A stretch of DNA of 14,917 bases from JACJYE01 sp964432875. GTDB lineage: Bacteria > Bacteroidota > Bacteroidia > Chitinophagales > Saprospiraceae. The stretch is from the NCBI GenBank assembly GCA_964432875.1, contig CAYSPJ010000122.1, positions 1-14,917 of the forward strand. The letters run 5' to 3'. The notes below the pieces were generated by a model, which saw only the letters and a program-made list of their open reading frames with translations, did not search any database and was not told the origin of the DNA. The position numbers were made by a program, and so were the translations under genes. Shown piece by piece: positions 5,383 to 12,612 of the stretch. The stretch's first letter is position 1, and the number at the start of each line of letters is the position of its first letter.

Positions 5383-8259
5383 TCATTTTTCTGTCCTGTT
5401 GCGGTTGGCCGACTCGGCGCGTTTATCTTCTCTGGCCGATTCGCTTTTCTCGGCGGGCTGGCCAAATGCTTCGGGGTGCAAGTAGGTGCCTTGGTCCACT
5501 GCGGCTTTTTCCGCTTCCACTGTGACGGGATTGGCTTTTGCATAAGCATCATTGCGTACCCCGGCCACCTGCCAGCATACCTCCACATGAGGCTGGTTGG
5601 TTTGGATGACGAAGCGGTTATTGTTGATTTTTTCCGCCACGATAGCCTGCGCAAACGTCCCGACTGCCGTCAGTTGATAGCGATAATCTTTATTTAAAGC
5701 CTCAAAGTACGCTGGCAACTGCACCGTAGCGAAGCCTTCGCTGTCGGTGGTGATTATGCCATCATACATGGTTTTGCGCTCCGGGCTTTCTACCGTGGAA
5801 TGGTAAAGATATTTTTCCGCAGGTGCCAGGGGGTGGTCTATTTTGAAAAATTTATCACCAGCACTGAAAGAGCCGTTGATATCCATTGAAAAGCCAAAAA
5901 TTTGGCCAGTGACGCGCATATTCCCATCAAACCAACCCGCCCAGGATGCGCCGTTACGAGTGCCTCTTACACCAGCAAAGGCTCCCGGGCGTGCTATGCC
6001 CCATACCCCGACACCATCAATGGGTGTACCTTGTACTTGCCCCAGCACGCCAACAAAAGTAGATTCGAAAATGCCGCCGTACCCCAGCCCCATTTGGTTG
6101 TTGATGCCAGGCACGATTGCTCTGCCCCAAACGCCGATAGGGTCATTGCCGGAGCCTGCCGGAAGGCCTATGCCCAGCACACCTATTCCTAGAGAATCAA
6201 GATTGAGCTGGTTGCCAATATCTGCGATATCTAAGAGACCGTTGGCGCGGCTAGTGGTGCCTTTGATGCCATGATTGTTTCCGGAGATGCCTTCCAAAGC
6301 AAGCCCTTGATCGTTCTCCATACGGATCATACTGGTGTTGATAGCCGCAAATTTGTGCAGTGGTATTTGTATCGACAAGCTGTTCCAGTTGCCGCCGACT
6401 TCGCCCTGCATAGAGGCAGCAATCCATTCCTGGCTGGCATCGTCATAGACCAGAGAATACGCTTGGCCGGCCGCAGGCGGCATGCCTCCGATGGGGCGCC
6501 CTAGCAGGGACACCTGGAGTTCATCATTGACATATTCCACATCGCCGCTCAGGCTGCCGGCCTGCCACTCTCCGGCATCTTCATTGTAAAACATGAAATA
6601 CGCTTGGCCGGCCGCAGGCGGCATGCCTCCGATGGGGCGCCCTAGCAATTTAGCGACGGTGAGGTTGTCAAACGTGCCTGTTACTTCTCCGTTCGCTATA
6701 TCGCTGAAGCGGATGTCATCATTTGGGTTCACATCGAGTTGCCCCTGTTGTGCCCAAATGCCTCCCTGTTTTTGAAAAAAATCCCCATTGGATTGAAGGT
6801 AAAAATCGCCATCCTGTCCTGTGCTATCTTGAGGAGGATTGTCGCCATTGAGCCAGGTAGCGCCATTCTGCCCAGCCTGTCCGGCAGGTCCGGTCAAGTC
6901 TGAGGTGGTGAAGCTGCTGCCGTCCGTGAAGAGGAGGGTGAAAGTGCCGTCGCCGTTATCGGTAGTTTGGGCGATACCGACGCCATTCTGTCCATCCTGT
7001 CCGGCAGGTCCGGTCAAGTCTGAGGTGGTGAAGCTGCTGCCGTCCGTGAANNNNNNNNNNNNNNNNNNNNNNNNNNNNNNNNNNNNNNNNNNNNNNNNNN
7101 NNNNNNNNNNNNNNNNNNNNNNNNNNNNNNNNNNNNNNNNNNNNNNNNNNGTTTGGGCGATACCGACGCCATTCTGTCCATCCTGTCCGGCAGGTCCGGT
7201 CAAGTTGGAGGTGGTGAAGCTGCTGCCGTCGGTGAAAAGCAAGGTAAAGGTGCCGTCGCCGTTGTCAGTGGCCTGGGCGATCCCGACGCCATCCTGGCCG
7301 TCGGCGCCGTCTTGCCCATCGGCACCCCGGAGGTCCGGGGTGGTGAAGCTGCTGCCGTCGGTGAAGAGCAAGGTGAAGGTGCCGTCGCCGTTGTCAGTGG
7401 CCTGGGCGATGCCGACGCCATTTTGGCCGTCGGCGCCGTCTTGCCCATCGGTGCCCCGTAGGTCCGGGGTGGTGAAGCTGCTGCCGTCGGTGAAGAGCAA
7501 AGTGAAGGTGCCGTCGCCGTTGTCAGTAGCCTGGGCGATGCCGACGCCATTTTGACCGGGCACACCTGGCGGCCCCTGGAGCGTGCCAATGGTAAAGCTT
7601 GAGCCATTATCGAGTTGGATTGAAAGTGTCCCATCGCCATTATCGATGATATTGCTGATGCCTATGCCAGGGATGCCAGGAGGGCCAACTTGCCCTTGGG
7701 GCCCCGCCAAGGAAGCCTGGAACTCCCAAGCGCCATCGATTTTTTGGTAGTAATCTCCGCTAGTATTATCCAGGTATAGGTCGCCATCAGCGCCCAGGCC
7801 ATTGGCAGGCGGCCCATTTCCTGACAACCAAGCTGAACCTCCGCCATCGGCATGGGCTGCGTGTAGGGCATAAGGTACGCTCCAAAGCTGGGTGCGGCCG
7901 AGGTCTTGGAAGTTGCCGCCATCAACCAGGATGACTTCCAGGTATTTAGGGCTGCCTCCCCAGTCGATGGCGGCAAATTGCCCAACCTGGACATTGCCTT
8001 TGCCAATAACATGGTTGATCAGCCCTAGTTTATTCGTCTGCGCATTTAGGGTTTCCTGATAAATAATCGTGCCCGTTTCGCTGCCCGAACGGATGTTGAA
8101 AATAATAGCCACTGCCTGGTTAGCGATAGGGTCGCCACTATCTGCTTCCCGGATGATGGTTTGGTAATTGAGCCCCTGCGGCACATTTTGAGCAGTTAAA
8201 ATGGAGCTGGCCAGGAGGGGGATCACGAAAAGGATAGTAGTGAAATGCTTGGAAAACAT
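5383..8259 (-). CDS. Secreted collagen-like / tail-fibre-like surface protein (interrupted by assembly gap)
   Basis: About 958 residues as written, including 34 unknown residues from the N gap. A signal peptide (1-24, cleavage near LTAQ) precedes a Bacteroidota N-terminal domain (QGLNYQ... to SVPYALHA, about 25-133). Next come a WLxGxxPP...DGDxYL...GDYYQK module (about 144-180), Gly-x-y stretches (GPQGQVGPPG), and a tandem array of 43- then 40-residue units containing NGDGTFTLLFTDGSSF. A second WLxG module, a duplicated LLGRPIGGMPPAAGQAY segment, glycine-rich GVWG/GVLG/GVRG repeats and a conserved C-terminal domain (FKIDHPLAP...KYLYHSTVESPE... YLHPEAFGQP) follow. The last ~25 residues are highly charged. 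No T9SS sorting domain is visible, so the route from periplasm to surface is unclear. The ATG lies 21 bp after the upstream gene's stop, so it is probably the last gene of the sigma/CHAT operon. A structural fibre or adhesin role is inferred from repeat type; no enzyme motif was seen. Confidence 0.85.
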   Translation of the reverse strand: MFSKHFTTILFVIPLLASSILTAQNVPQGLNYQTIIREADSGDPIANQAVAIIFNIRSGSETGTIIYQETLNAQTNKLGLINHVIGKGNVQVGQFAAIDWGGSPKYLEVILVDGGNFQDLGRTQLWSVPYALHAAHADGGGSAWLSGNGPPANGLGADGDLYLDNTSGDYYQKIDGAWEFQASLAGPQGQVGPPGIPGIGISNIIDNGDGTLSIQLDNGSSFTIGTLQGPPGVPGQNGVGIAQATDNGDGTFTLLFTDGSSFTTPDLRGTDGQDGADGQNGVGIAQATDNGDGTFTLLFTDGSSFTTPDLRGADGQDGADGQDGVGIAQATDNGDGTFTLLFTDGSSFTTSNLTGPAGQDGQNGVGIAQXXXXXXXXXXXXXXXXXXXXXXXXXXXXXXXXXXFTDGSSFTTSDLTGPAGQDGQNGVGIAQTTDNGDGTFTLLFTDGSSFTTSDLTGPAGQAGQNGATWLNGDNPPQDSTGQDGDFYLQSNGDFFQKQGGIWAQQGQLDVNPNDDIRFSDIANGEVTGTFDNLTVAKLLGRPIGGMPPAAGQAYFMFYNEDAGEWQAGSLSGDVEYVNDELQVSLLGRPIGGMPPAAGQAYSLVYDDASQEWIAASMQGEVGGNWNSLSIQIPLHKFAAINTSMIRMENDQGLALEGISGNNHGIKGTTSRANGLLDIADIGNQLNLDSLGIGVLGIGLPAGSGNDPIGVWGRAIVPGINNQMGLGYGGIFESTFVGVLGQVQGTPIDGVGVWGIARPGAFAGVRGTRNGASWAGWFDGNMRVTGQIFGFSMDINGSFSAGDKFFKIDHPLAPAEKYLYHSTVESPERKTMYDGIITTDSEGFATVQLPAYFEALNKDYRYQLTAVGTFAQAIVAEKINNNRFVIQTNQPHVEVCWQVAGVRNDAYAKANPVTVEAEKAAVDQGTYLHPEAFGQPAEKSESAREDKRAESANRNRTEK
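6456..6647. repeat. Exact 51-bp duplication within the collagen-like gene
   Basis: Bases 6456-6506 and 6597-6647 are identical over 51 bp, 141 bp apart start to start. They encode two copies of LLGRPIGGMPPAAGQAY in the same frame. Sequence between them is not duplicated at the DNA level but is similar in protein (YNEDAGEWQAGSLSGDV against YDDASQEWIAASMQGEV), so an older ~47-residue tandem duplication has a recently homogenised or selected core. Confidence 0.9.
6862..7552. repeat. Tandem coding repeats of 120 and 129 bp in the collagen-like gene
   Basis: The motif GGGCGATnCCGACGCC recurs at 6969, 7155, 7275, 7404 and 7533. Spacings are 120 bp (7155 to 7275) and 129 bp (7275 to 7404 and 7404 to 7533); the first interval includes the N gap. 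Each unit encodes a Gly-x-y stretch (GPAGQDGQNG or GTDGQDGADGQNG) followed by VGIAQ and the NGDGTFTLLFTDGSSF hairpin-like segment. A more diverged unit, NGDGTLSIQLDNGSSF, precedes them in coding order (about 7585-7640). At least five close copies are present. High identity between units explains the assembly break. Confidence 0.92.
7051..7150. other. 100-N scaffold gap inside the repeat array
   Basis: Exactly 100 unknown bases interrupt the array. Comparison with the intact neighbouring unit shows that the shortest fill joining the flanks is 34 bp, plus a whole number of 120-bp or 129-bp units. One hundred fits none of these, so the length is a placeholder. Because 100 and 34 leave the same remainder on division by three, the reading frame stays open across the gap. 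Confidence 0.97.
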
Positions 8260-8280
8260 AGGGTATCGTTTTTTTTGAAG

Positions 8281-8781
8281 TTAGATTTTGATGAATGGGA
8301 AGCTTTGGGGAATGGCGAAGCCCGAGCCGCGCAATTGCAAAAAGTAGAGGCCCGCCGGCAAGTCGGCGCAATCGAGGCGGTAAGTGGCCGCATCTACTTC
8401 CTTTTTGAGTATTTCCCGGCCATTTACATCCAGGATGGACAAGTACACGCCAGCATGGCGCTCCAGCTCTATCGTCAAGAGGCTGGTGGTAGGGTTGGGG
8501 TACACCGACAGTAAAGGCGAGGCCACCTGGGGTGGGCTGATGAATGAAATGATCCTGCCACATTCAGGCTGGTTAAACCCCTGGCTTAGCAGGCGTGTTT
8601 CACCCTCTAAGGTAGCGATAGCCATTTCGCCAACAGTGAAAGTGTAGGACTTCCCATCGATTTCGGTGCTATTGCCGGCCACAGCAAGGATAGAGATGCA
8701 GGGTTCCACATTTTGGGCGAGCAATAGCGCTGGGCAAAAAAATGCCCATAGTAGGAGATATTTGATGTTTCGAGCTTTCAT
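8281..8781 (-). CDS. Small secreted protein with T9SS type A sorting domain
   Basis: This 166-residue protein has a signal peptide (1-22, ending LLLA before QNVE). Its short N-terminal region (about 27-75, SYTFTVGEMAIATLE ... LLSQGFNQPEC) is of a type often found in small T9SS cargo of Bacteroidota. The C-terminal sorting domain (about 92-166) has the hallmarks VYPNPTTSLLTIEL, ILDVNGREI, LPAGLYFLQL and a closing basic/aromatic strand. By family knowledge such tails carry the protein through the T9SS pore to the cell surface or outside. No catalytic motif is visible and the role is unknown; a small surface or matrix protein is the modest inference. It starts 77 bp after the CHAT gene and ends 21 bp before the collagen-like gene, so it probably belongs to the same operon. 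No Shine-Dalgarno is evident. Confidence 0.85.
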   Translation of the reverse strand: MKARNIKYLLLWAFFCPALLLAQNVEPCISILAVAGNSTEIDGKSYTFTVGEMAIATLEGETRLLSQGFNQPECGRIISFISPPQVASPLLSVYPNPTTSLLTIELERHAGVYLSILDVNGREILKKEVDAATYRLDCADLPAGLYFLQLRGSGFAIPQSFPFIKI

Positions 8782-8858
8782 GTATCATTTCAGATTATTC
8801 AAAGTAGATGTAAGCAACCCGAGAAAGGTAAATGCGTTTTGGATAAAAAAATCTCCAG

Positions 8859-11714
8859 CTATTCTACCAACACGAACCCCGCCCAATAAAAAGGTTCGGG
8901 CCGCAGCAGCTTCATCTGTTGTTGGGCATTTCGGAAAGCATTAGGTATAGGCAGCCCGTCGATGAGCCAATTCGCATAAAAGTGGTACATGAGTTCTTGC
9001 GTGGCATAGTCGGGCACTTGCCAGAGGCTCATGAGGACGTATTTCGCCCCGGCGATTTTGAAAGCCCGCTGCAGGCCATAGACGCCTTCGCTGCCTTGTA
9101 TGTCGCCCAGGCCAGTCTCGCAAGCGGAGAGTACGACCAGCTCTGTTTCTGAAAGGTTCATCAGGCTAACTTCGTAGGCAGTTAGTACGCCGTCTTCCAT
9201 GCCTTTCAAAGGGGGGGCGCCAGTCCAAACATGGTTGGCCCCAGCCATTAACAAACCGCAGCGGATCATGGGGTGTTCGGAAATTTTAAAAACCAATTCA
9301 TCACCAACGGCTGGTTGCCCACGGCCAGTTGAAGCTGGCTCTGGAAAAAAATAACCATGTGTAGCCACATGCAGCACTTGGGGAGAAGGAGCGCCTATGC
9401 CGATGTTGCGGAAAACCTGTTCCGATGCATGATAACCGAGCTGTAATTGGGCCCTCATGCCTGCTTGTTTAAATAGCGCGTCAAGCATTTTGGCCTCCAC
9501 TTCTGTCCAGGGCAAGTACTTCCAGGGGGCCTGATATTGCGGAGCAGCGTCGGGGTGATTAGCATCCCTTTCGGCGGGGCGCGATGCGGCGTACTGGCTG
9601 GCCGTTGTGATGGCGGTGCTGTCCATGTCGTATCGGATGCCTCCGAAAATGACCGCTGTTTTCACCTCGCGCGGAGTAGCTGCCGGGCGGGCTAATTGCC
9701 GGGTACTGCCCAACTGGTAGAGCATATAACGCTCGCCTAGCGTCTCATTTTCCGCTATTTCAATGGCGGCCAAGGGGATGCGTTGCAGGATGCCAGAAGG
9801 TGAAAAATAAATGTGTTCCACTCCTTTGAGGTGTGGCTCGAGGGGCTTCCATAATAGTTCGTAGAGCGAGTTGGCGTTGATGTTGTCAAAGAGTTGGGAT
9901 GCATAGCCCACTTTGCGGGCCTGGCTGGCGTTGAGCAGCGGCAGGAGTTGTTTTTCTTCGAAAAGAGTAATCCACCGGGGGGCATCCCACCCAGGGCGCA
10001 GGAGTAGGGCCGCATAAAGGGTAGAGTCTGTTGGTTTGGGGGTTTGGTAGTGAAAGTGGATGAATTCAATGGCGGCTTCAGTGGGTTGGAGGGCTGATTG
10101 AACTTCCCGCCAGGTGATTGGCCGCATGGCATCGCCGTAGCCGGCCGCCGCTCGGGTAAGGGCTTTTTCGAGGGCATTAGCCTCCTCTTCAATTTCAGCA
10201 ACTTGAAGCCTGTCGGAAATGGGCTTGGAGTATTCTTTGGCAAGACGGTGCCCATACTCTTTTAGCCGATGGAATTTTTCGGCAGTAAGAGAATCAATAA
10301 GGACAAGGCGTTTGATTTGCTTGGCAGCGTTTAAAATAAAACCTTTATAAAACAGGATATTGTCAAAACAGAGCTGCGGGAGCCGGGTATTTGCATTAGC
10401 GCGCATTTGTGCAAAGGAAAAAGCCTGGGCTTGGATTTCCGAAAACTTATGTAAATAGTGATTTAGCTCTTCTTCCGAAAGATGGTTCAGTGATTTGTAG
10501 ATCAATTTTTGATTGAGGATGGAGAGTTCGTTTATCAGTGGTTCGGCCTCCTTGAACTCACCCACTTTTATATGCAAAGCAGCCAGGTTGTATAGGCTCT
10601 CCATATATTCGGGGTGTTCCTCCCCAAGGATTTTTTTTCGGATCGACTTGGCTTCGAGATAATAAGCTTGGGCGTCTTGGTGTTTGCCCATTTGCCAATA
10701 TAAAAAACCAAGATTATGAAGGCTTTCGGCATAGCTGGTATGCTCCTTGCCGTACATTTTTTCTTTGATGGCAAGAATCTCAAAGTAAAGATTTTCGACT
10801 CGCTTGTATTGCCCTCTTTCCCGGTACAAAACCCCCAGGTTGTGTAGGCTTGATGCATACTTAGGATGAGCACGGCCAAAGGTTTTTTCCCAAATGGCCT
10901 TTGCTTCGAGATAAAGCGGTTCCGCTCGCTCGTAGTTGCCTGCTCGCCAGTACATAAAGCCAAGGTTATTCAAATTCTCCGCATAATTGGGGTGCCCTTC
11001 ACCAAGATTTTTTTTCCAAATAGCGCCGGCTTCGAAGTAAAGGGCTTCGGCTTTTTTGAAGTCCCCTAAATCCCGGTACAAATTTGCCAGGTTGTTGAGG
11101 CTCCAGGCATAATCAGAGTGCTCTTTGCCAAGTGTTTTTGCCCGGATGGACTTGGATTCCAGATAAAGTGGCTCTGCTTTTTCATACTTCCCCATAAAGT
11201 AGTATAAGATGGCCAGATTGTGCAGGCAGGACGCAAAATCTGGATGTTCGGGGCCTAGCGTCTGTTCTCGGATAGCCCGCGCTTCGAGGTAAAGCGTTTC
11301 TGCTTTTTCGTATTGGGCTATATCCACGTATAAAAAAGCCAGGTTGTTTAAGCTTGAGGCATAATCAGGATGACGATTGCCGAGGGTTTTCTCGCGGATG
11401 ATTTTGGATTGAACATACCAGCTTTCTGCATCGGAATAGCGGCCTTTTTTATGCAGTACCCTGCCGTGGTTGAAGCAAGCGTTTCCATATTCTAGCGATG
11501 CGTCTCCCATTTTTTCACGGGCAAGCTTAGTGGCCATGATACTTGTTTCAAGGGCTTTGGAGTAATCGTGCTGTTCAGTCAGCAACCGGGATATCCTGAC
11601 CAGGCTATCTACCTGTCCGGAAATCGTTTCCTGGCCGGAGGCTTGGCTTTGGGATGCCAACGGAAGGGCCAGCAGCAGGATGAGCAGGCCAGTTGTTTTG
11701 CTGAAGTCCCCCAT
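8859..11714 (-). CDS. Secreted TPR-CHAT domain protein (caspase-like cysteine protease family)
   Basis: A 951-residue protein with a signal peptide (about 1-25). A series of about eight 42-residue TPR units of the kinesin-light-chain type (about 74-400; each with HPDYASSLNNLA-like and YEKAEPLYLEA-like motifs) is followed by a helical linker (400-610) and a C-terminal CHAT domain (about 620-951). The catalytic dyad appears intact: His786 in LHVATHG and Cys865 in VLSACETGLG. LTAYEV and the YWAGFVLVE terminus also fit the family. CHAT proteins are clan CD peptidases; in studied TPR-CHAT systems the TPRs bind a regulator or target and protease activation triggers cleavage. Here the signal peptide places it in the periplasm or beyond. 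The ATG has a good Shine-Dalgarno (AAGGAGT, 6 nt upstream) and lies 14 bp after the stop of the membrane-protein gene. Its position behind an ECF sigma factor and a putative anti-sigma implies signal-controlled expression. The substrate is unknown. Confidence 0.93.
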   Translation of the reverse strand: MGDFSKTTGLLILLLALPLASQSQASGQETISGQVDSLVRISRLLTEQHDYSKALETSIMATKLAREKMGDASLEYGNACFNHGRVLHKKGRYSDAESWYVQSKIIREKTLGNRHPDYASSLNNLAFLYVDIAQYEKAETLYLEARAIREQTLGPEHPDFASCLHNLAILYYFMGKYEKAEPLYLESKSIRAKTLGKEHSDYAWSLNNLANLYRDLGDFKKAEALYFEAGAIWKKNLGEGHPNYAENLNNLGFMYWRAGNYERAEPLYLEAKAIWEKTFGRAHPKYASSLHNLGVLYRERGQYKRVENLYFEILAIKEKMYGKEHTSYAESLHNLGFLYWQMGKHQDAQAYYLEAKSIRKKILGEEHPEYMESLYNLAALHIKVGEFKEAEPLINELSILNQKLIYKSLNHLSEEELNHYLHKFSEIQAQAFSFAQMRANANTRLPQLCFDNILFYKGFILNAAKQIKRLVLIDSLTAEKFHRLKEYGHRLAKEYSKPISDRLQVAEIEEEANALEKALTRAAAGYGDAMRPITWREVQSALQPTEAAIEFIHFHYQTPKPTDSTLYAALLLRPGWDAPRWITLFEEKQLLPLLNASQARKVGYASQLFDNINANSLYELLWKPLEPHLKGVEHIYFSPSGILQRIPLAAIEIAENETLGERYMLYQLGSTRQLARPAATPREVKTAVIFGGIRYDMDSTAITTASQYAASRPAERDANHPDAAPQYQAPWKYLPWTEVEAKMLDALFKQAGMRAQLQLGYHASEQVFRNIGIGAPSPQVLHVATHGYFFPEPASTGRGQPAVGDELVFKISEHPMIRCGLLMAGANHVWTGAPPLKGMEDGVLTAYEVSLMNLSETELVVLSACETGLGDIQGSEGVYGLQRAFKIAGAKYVLMSLWQVPDYATQELMYHFYANWLIDGLPIPNAFRNAQQQMKLLRPEPFYWAGFVLVE
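10520..11500. repeat. 126-bp periodic TPR-coding repeats
   Basis: The coding sequence for the TPR array shows a 42-codon period. Recurrent pieces on the + strand include CCAGGTTGT/CCAAGGTTAT (Asn-Leu) and TTCGAGATAAAG-type (Tyr-Leu-Glu-Ala) motifs about every 126 bp. Units are similar but not identical, consistent with old tandem duplication under selection, not a recent expansion. Confidence 0.8.
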
Positions 11715-11720
11715 ATAATC

Positions 11721-11727
11721 ACTCCTT
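11721..11727 (-). promoter_or_regulatory. Strong Shine-Dalgarno of the TPR-CHAT gene
   Basis: The minus strand reads AAGGAGT, 6 nt before the ATG at 11714-11712. It is the only clear Shine-Dalgarno among the gene starts in this window and fixes the CHAT start. It suggests that this gene is translated on its own strength, not only by coupling to the gene before it. Confidence 0.8.
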
Positions 11728-11728
11728 T

Positions 11729-12607
11729 TTATTCAATTTGAGCCAGCAAAGCTCGGGCCTCAGCCCGGAACGGGTGGGATGAATCGCCAGCAATGACTTT
11801 GGCTTTGGCCGCCGCCAGCCGGGCTTGACCGCTGATCAGATGTGCCAGTATGCTATACCATGCCACCTCCGGTTCCCATTGGCTGCCTGGTGGCAGTTTC
11901 CCGAAATACCGCAGTGCCTCTTGCCCCTCTCCAAGCTCAAGCAGGTTGTAGCCTTTCAAAAAAGCCAGCGTGTCGTTGTCGGGTATTTGGCGTTCGAGTA
12001 GTTGCAGCTGCACAAAGGCATCGATGAAGCTTTTCTCCATTAGCAGCCTGAGGGCGGGGGCAAACCGCTCGCTATACGCCTCCTGCTTTGGCTCGAAGGG
12101 GATATCCCCAATCGCTGCTTCGAGCTTTTCGCGATTGTCAGGAGCATCGCCTTCGCCACGCACACTGGGCCCGCTGGGCAAAATCAGTGCTGGTGCCTGG
12201 GCGATAGGAGGTGCCAAGGCTGACTCATCTGAGATTTCGGGCATCACATCAGGAGTTTGTATAGAAACCTGAACTTCAGTGTCTTTTTCGACCGTAGGGA
12301 TGACTGTCTCCGCATCCTTATCCCTGCCTGCGAAGTACATCGTGGCGGCGATGGGCAGCAGCAACAGCAACGGGATCCAAAGCCAGCGTTTGCTAGTTGT
12401 TACGGTTGGCAGGCTAGCCGCTTCATCCGCAGCGAGCGCACGCTGGACACGCTCTCGCAATAACTGTGCTTTCAGGCAGGCTAACAAAGCGCGCGCCTGT
12501 TCCAGCTCAGCCTGCATGGCAGGGTCTTGTTCCGTGTTTTGTTCGAATTGTGCCCGCTCTTCTGGCGACATTTCATCGTTGAGGTATCTTTCAATATCAA
12601 TATTCAT
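11729..12607 (-). CDS. Single-pass membrane protein in anti-sigma position, with TPR-like C-terminus
   Basis: This 292-residue protein has an N-terminal cytoplasmic helical segment (about 1-60, IERYLNDEMSPEERAQFEQN), one transmembrane helix (about 75-93, after KR), a proline-rich, acidic linker (about 95-165) and a C-terminal TPR-like helical region (about 175-292). The N-terminus resembles that of bacterial anti-sigma factors but lacks the HxxxCxxC zinc motif. Together with the gene order (directly after an ECF sigma factor) this supports a membrane anti-sigma-like role: sequestering the sigma factor and responding to an envelope signal through the exported domain. That function is inferred, not shown. 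The ATG at 12605-12607 is 5 nt from the sigma-factor stop; a GTG directly before it would add one residue. Only a weak ribosome-binding site is seen, so coupling to the sigma gene is likely. An alternative is a structural TPR membrane protein in the same operon. Confidence 0.85.
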   Translation of the reverse strand: MNIDIERYLNDEMSPEERAQFEQNTEQDPAMQAELEQARALLACLKAQLLRERVQRALAADEAASLPTVTTSKRWLWIPLLLLLPIAATMYFAGRDKDAETVIPTVEKDTEVQVSIQTPDVMPEISDESALAPPIAQAPALILPSGPSVRGEGDAPDNREKLEAAIGDIPFEPKQEAYSERFAPALRLLMEKSFIDAFVQLQLLERQIPDNDTLAFLKGYNLLELGEGQEALRYFGKLPPGSQWEPEVAWYSILAHLISGQARLAAAKAKVIAGDSSHPFRAEARALLAQIE

Positions 12608-12612
12608 CACTC

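Noticed and set aside
7051..7150. Possible frameshift or gene split at the N gap
   Set aside because: Flanking repeat units are in the same frame, and the minimal 34-bp fill keeps that frame as the 100 N do, so one gene is the simplest reading.
6862..7552. Regularly spaced repeats considered as a CRISPR array
   Set aside because: Units are 120/129 bp, similar along their whole length, in frame and coding; there are no unique spacers and no cas genes.
6839..7555. + strand open frame across the repeats with Pro/Ser-rich periodic product
   Set aside because: It is the antisense reading of the collagen-like tandem repeats; the minus frame has a signal peptide, known domains and flanking continuity.
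8782..8858. Terminator between the CHAT gene and the small T9SS gene
   Set aside because: A T-run is present but the flanking pairing is only about four bases, so read-through within the operon is more likely.
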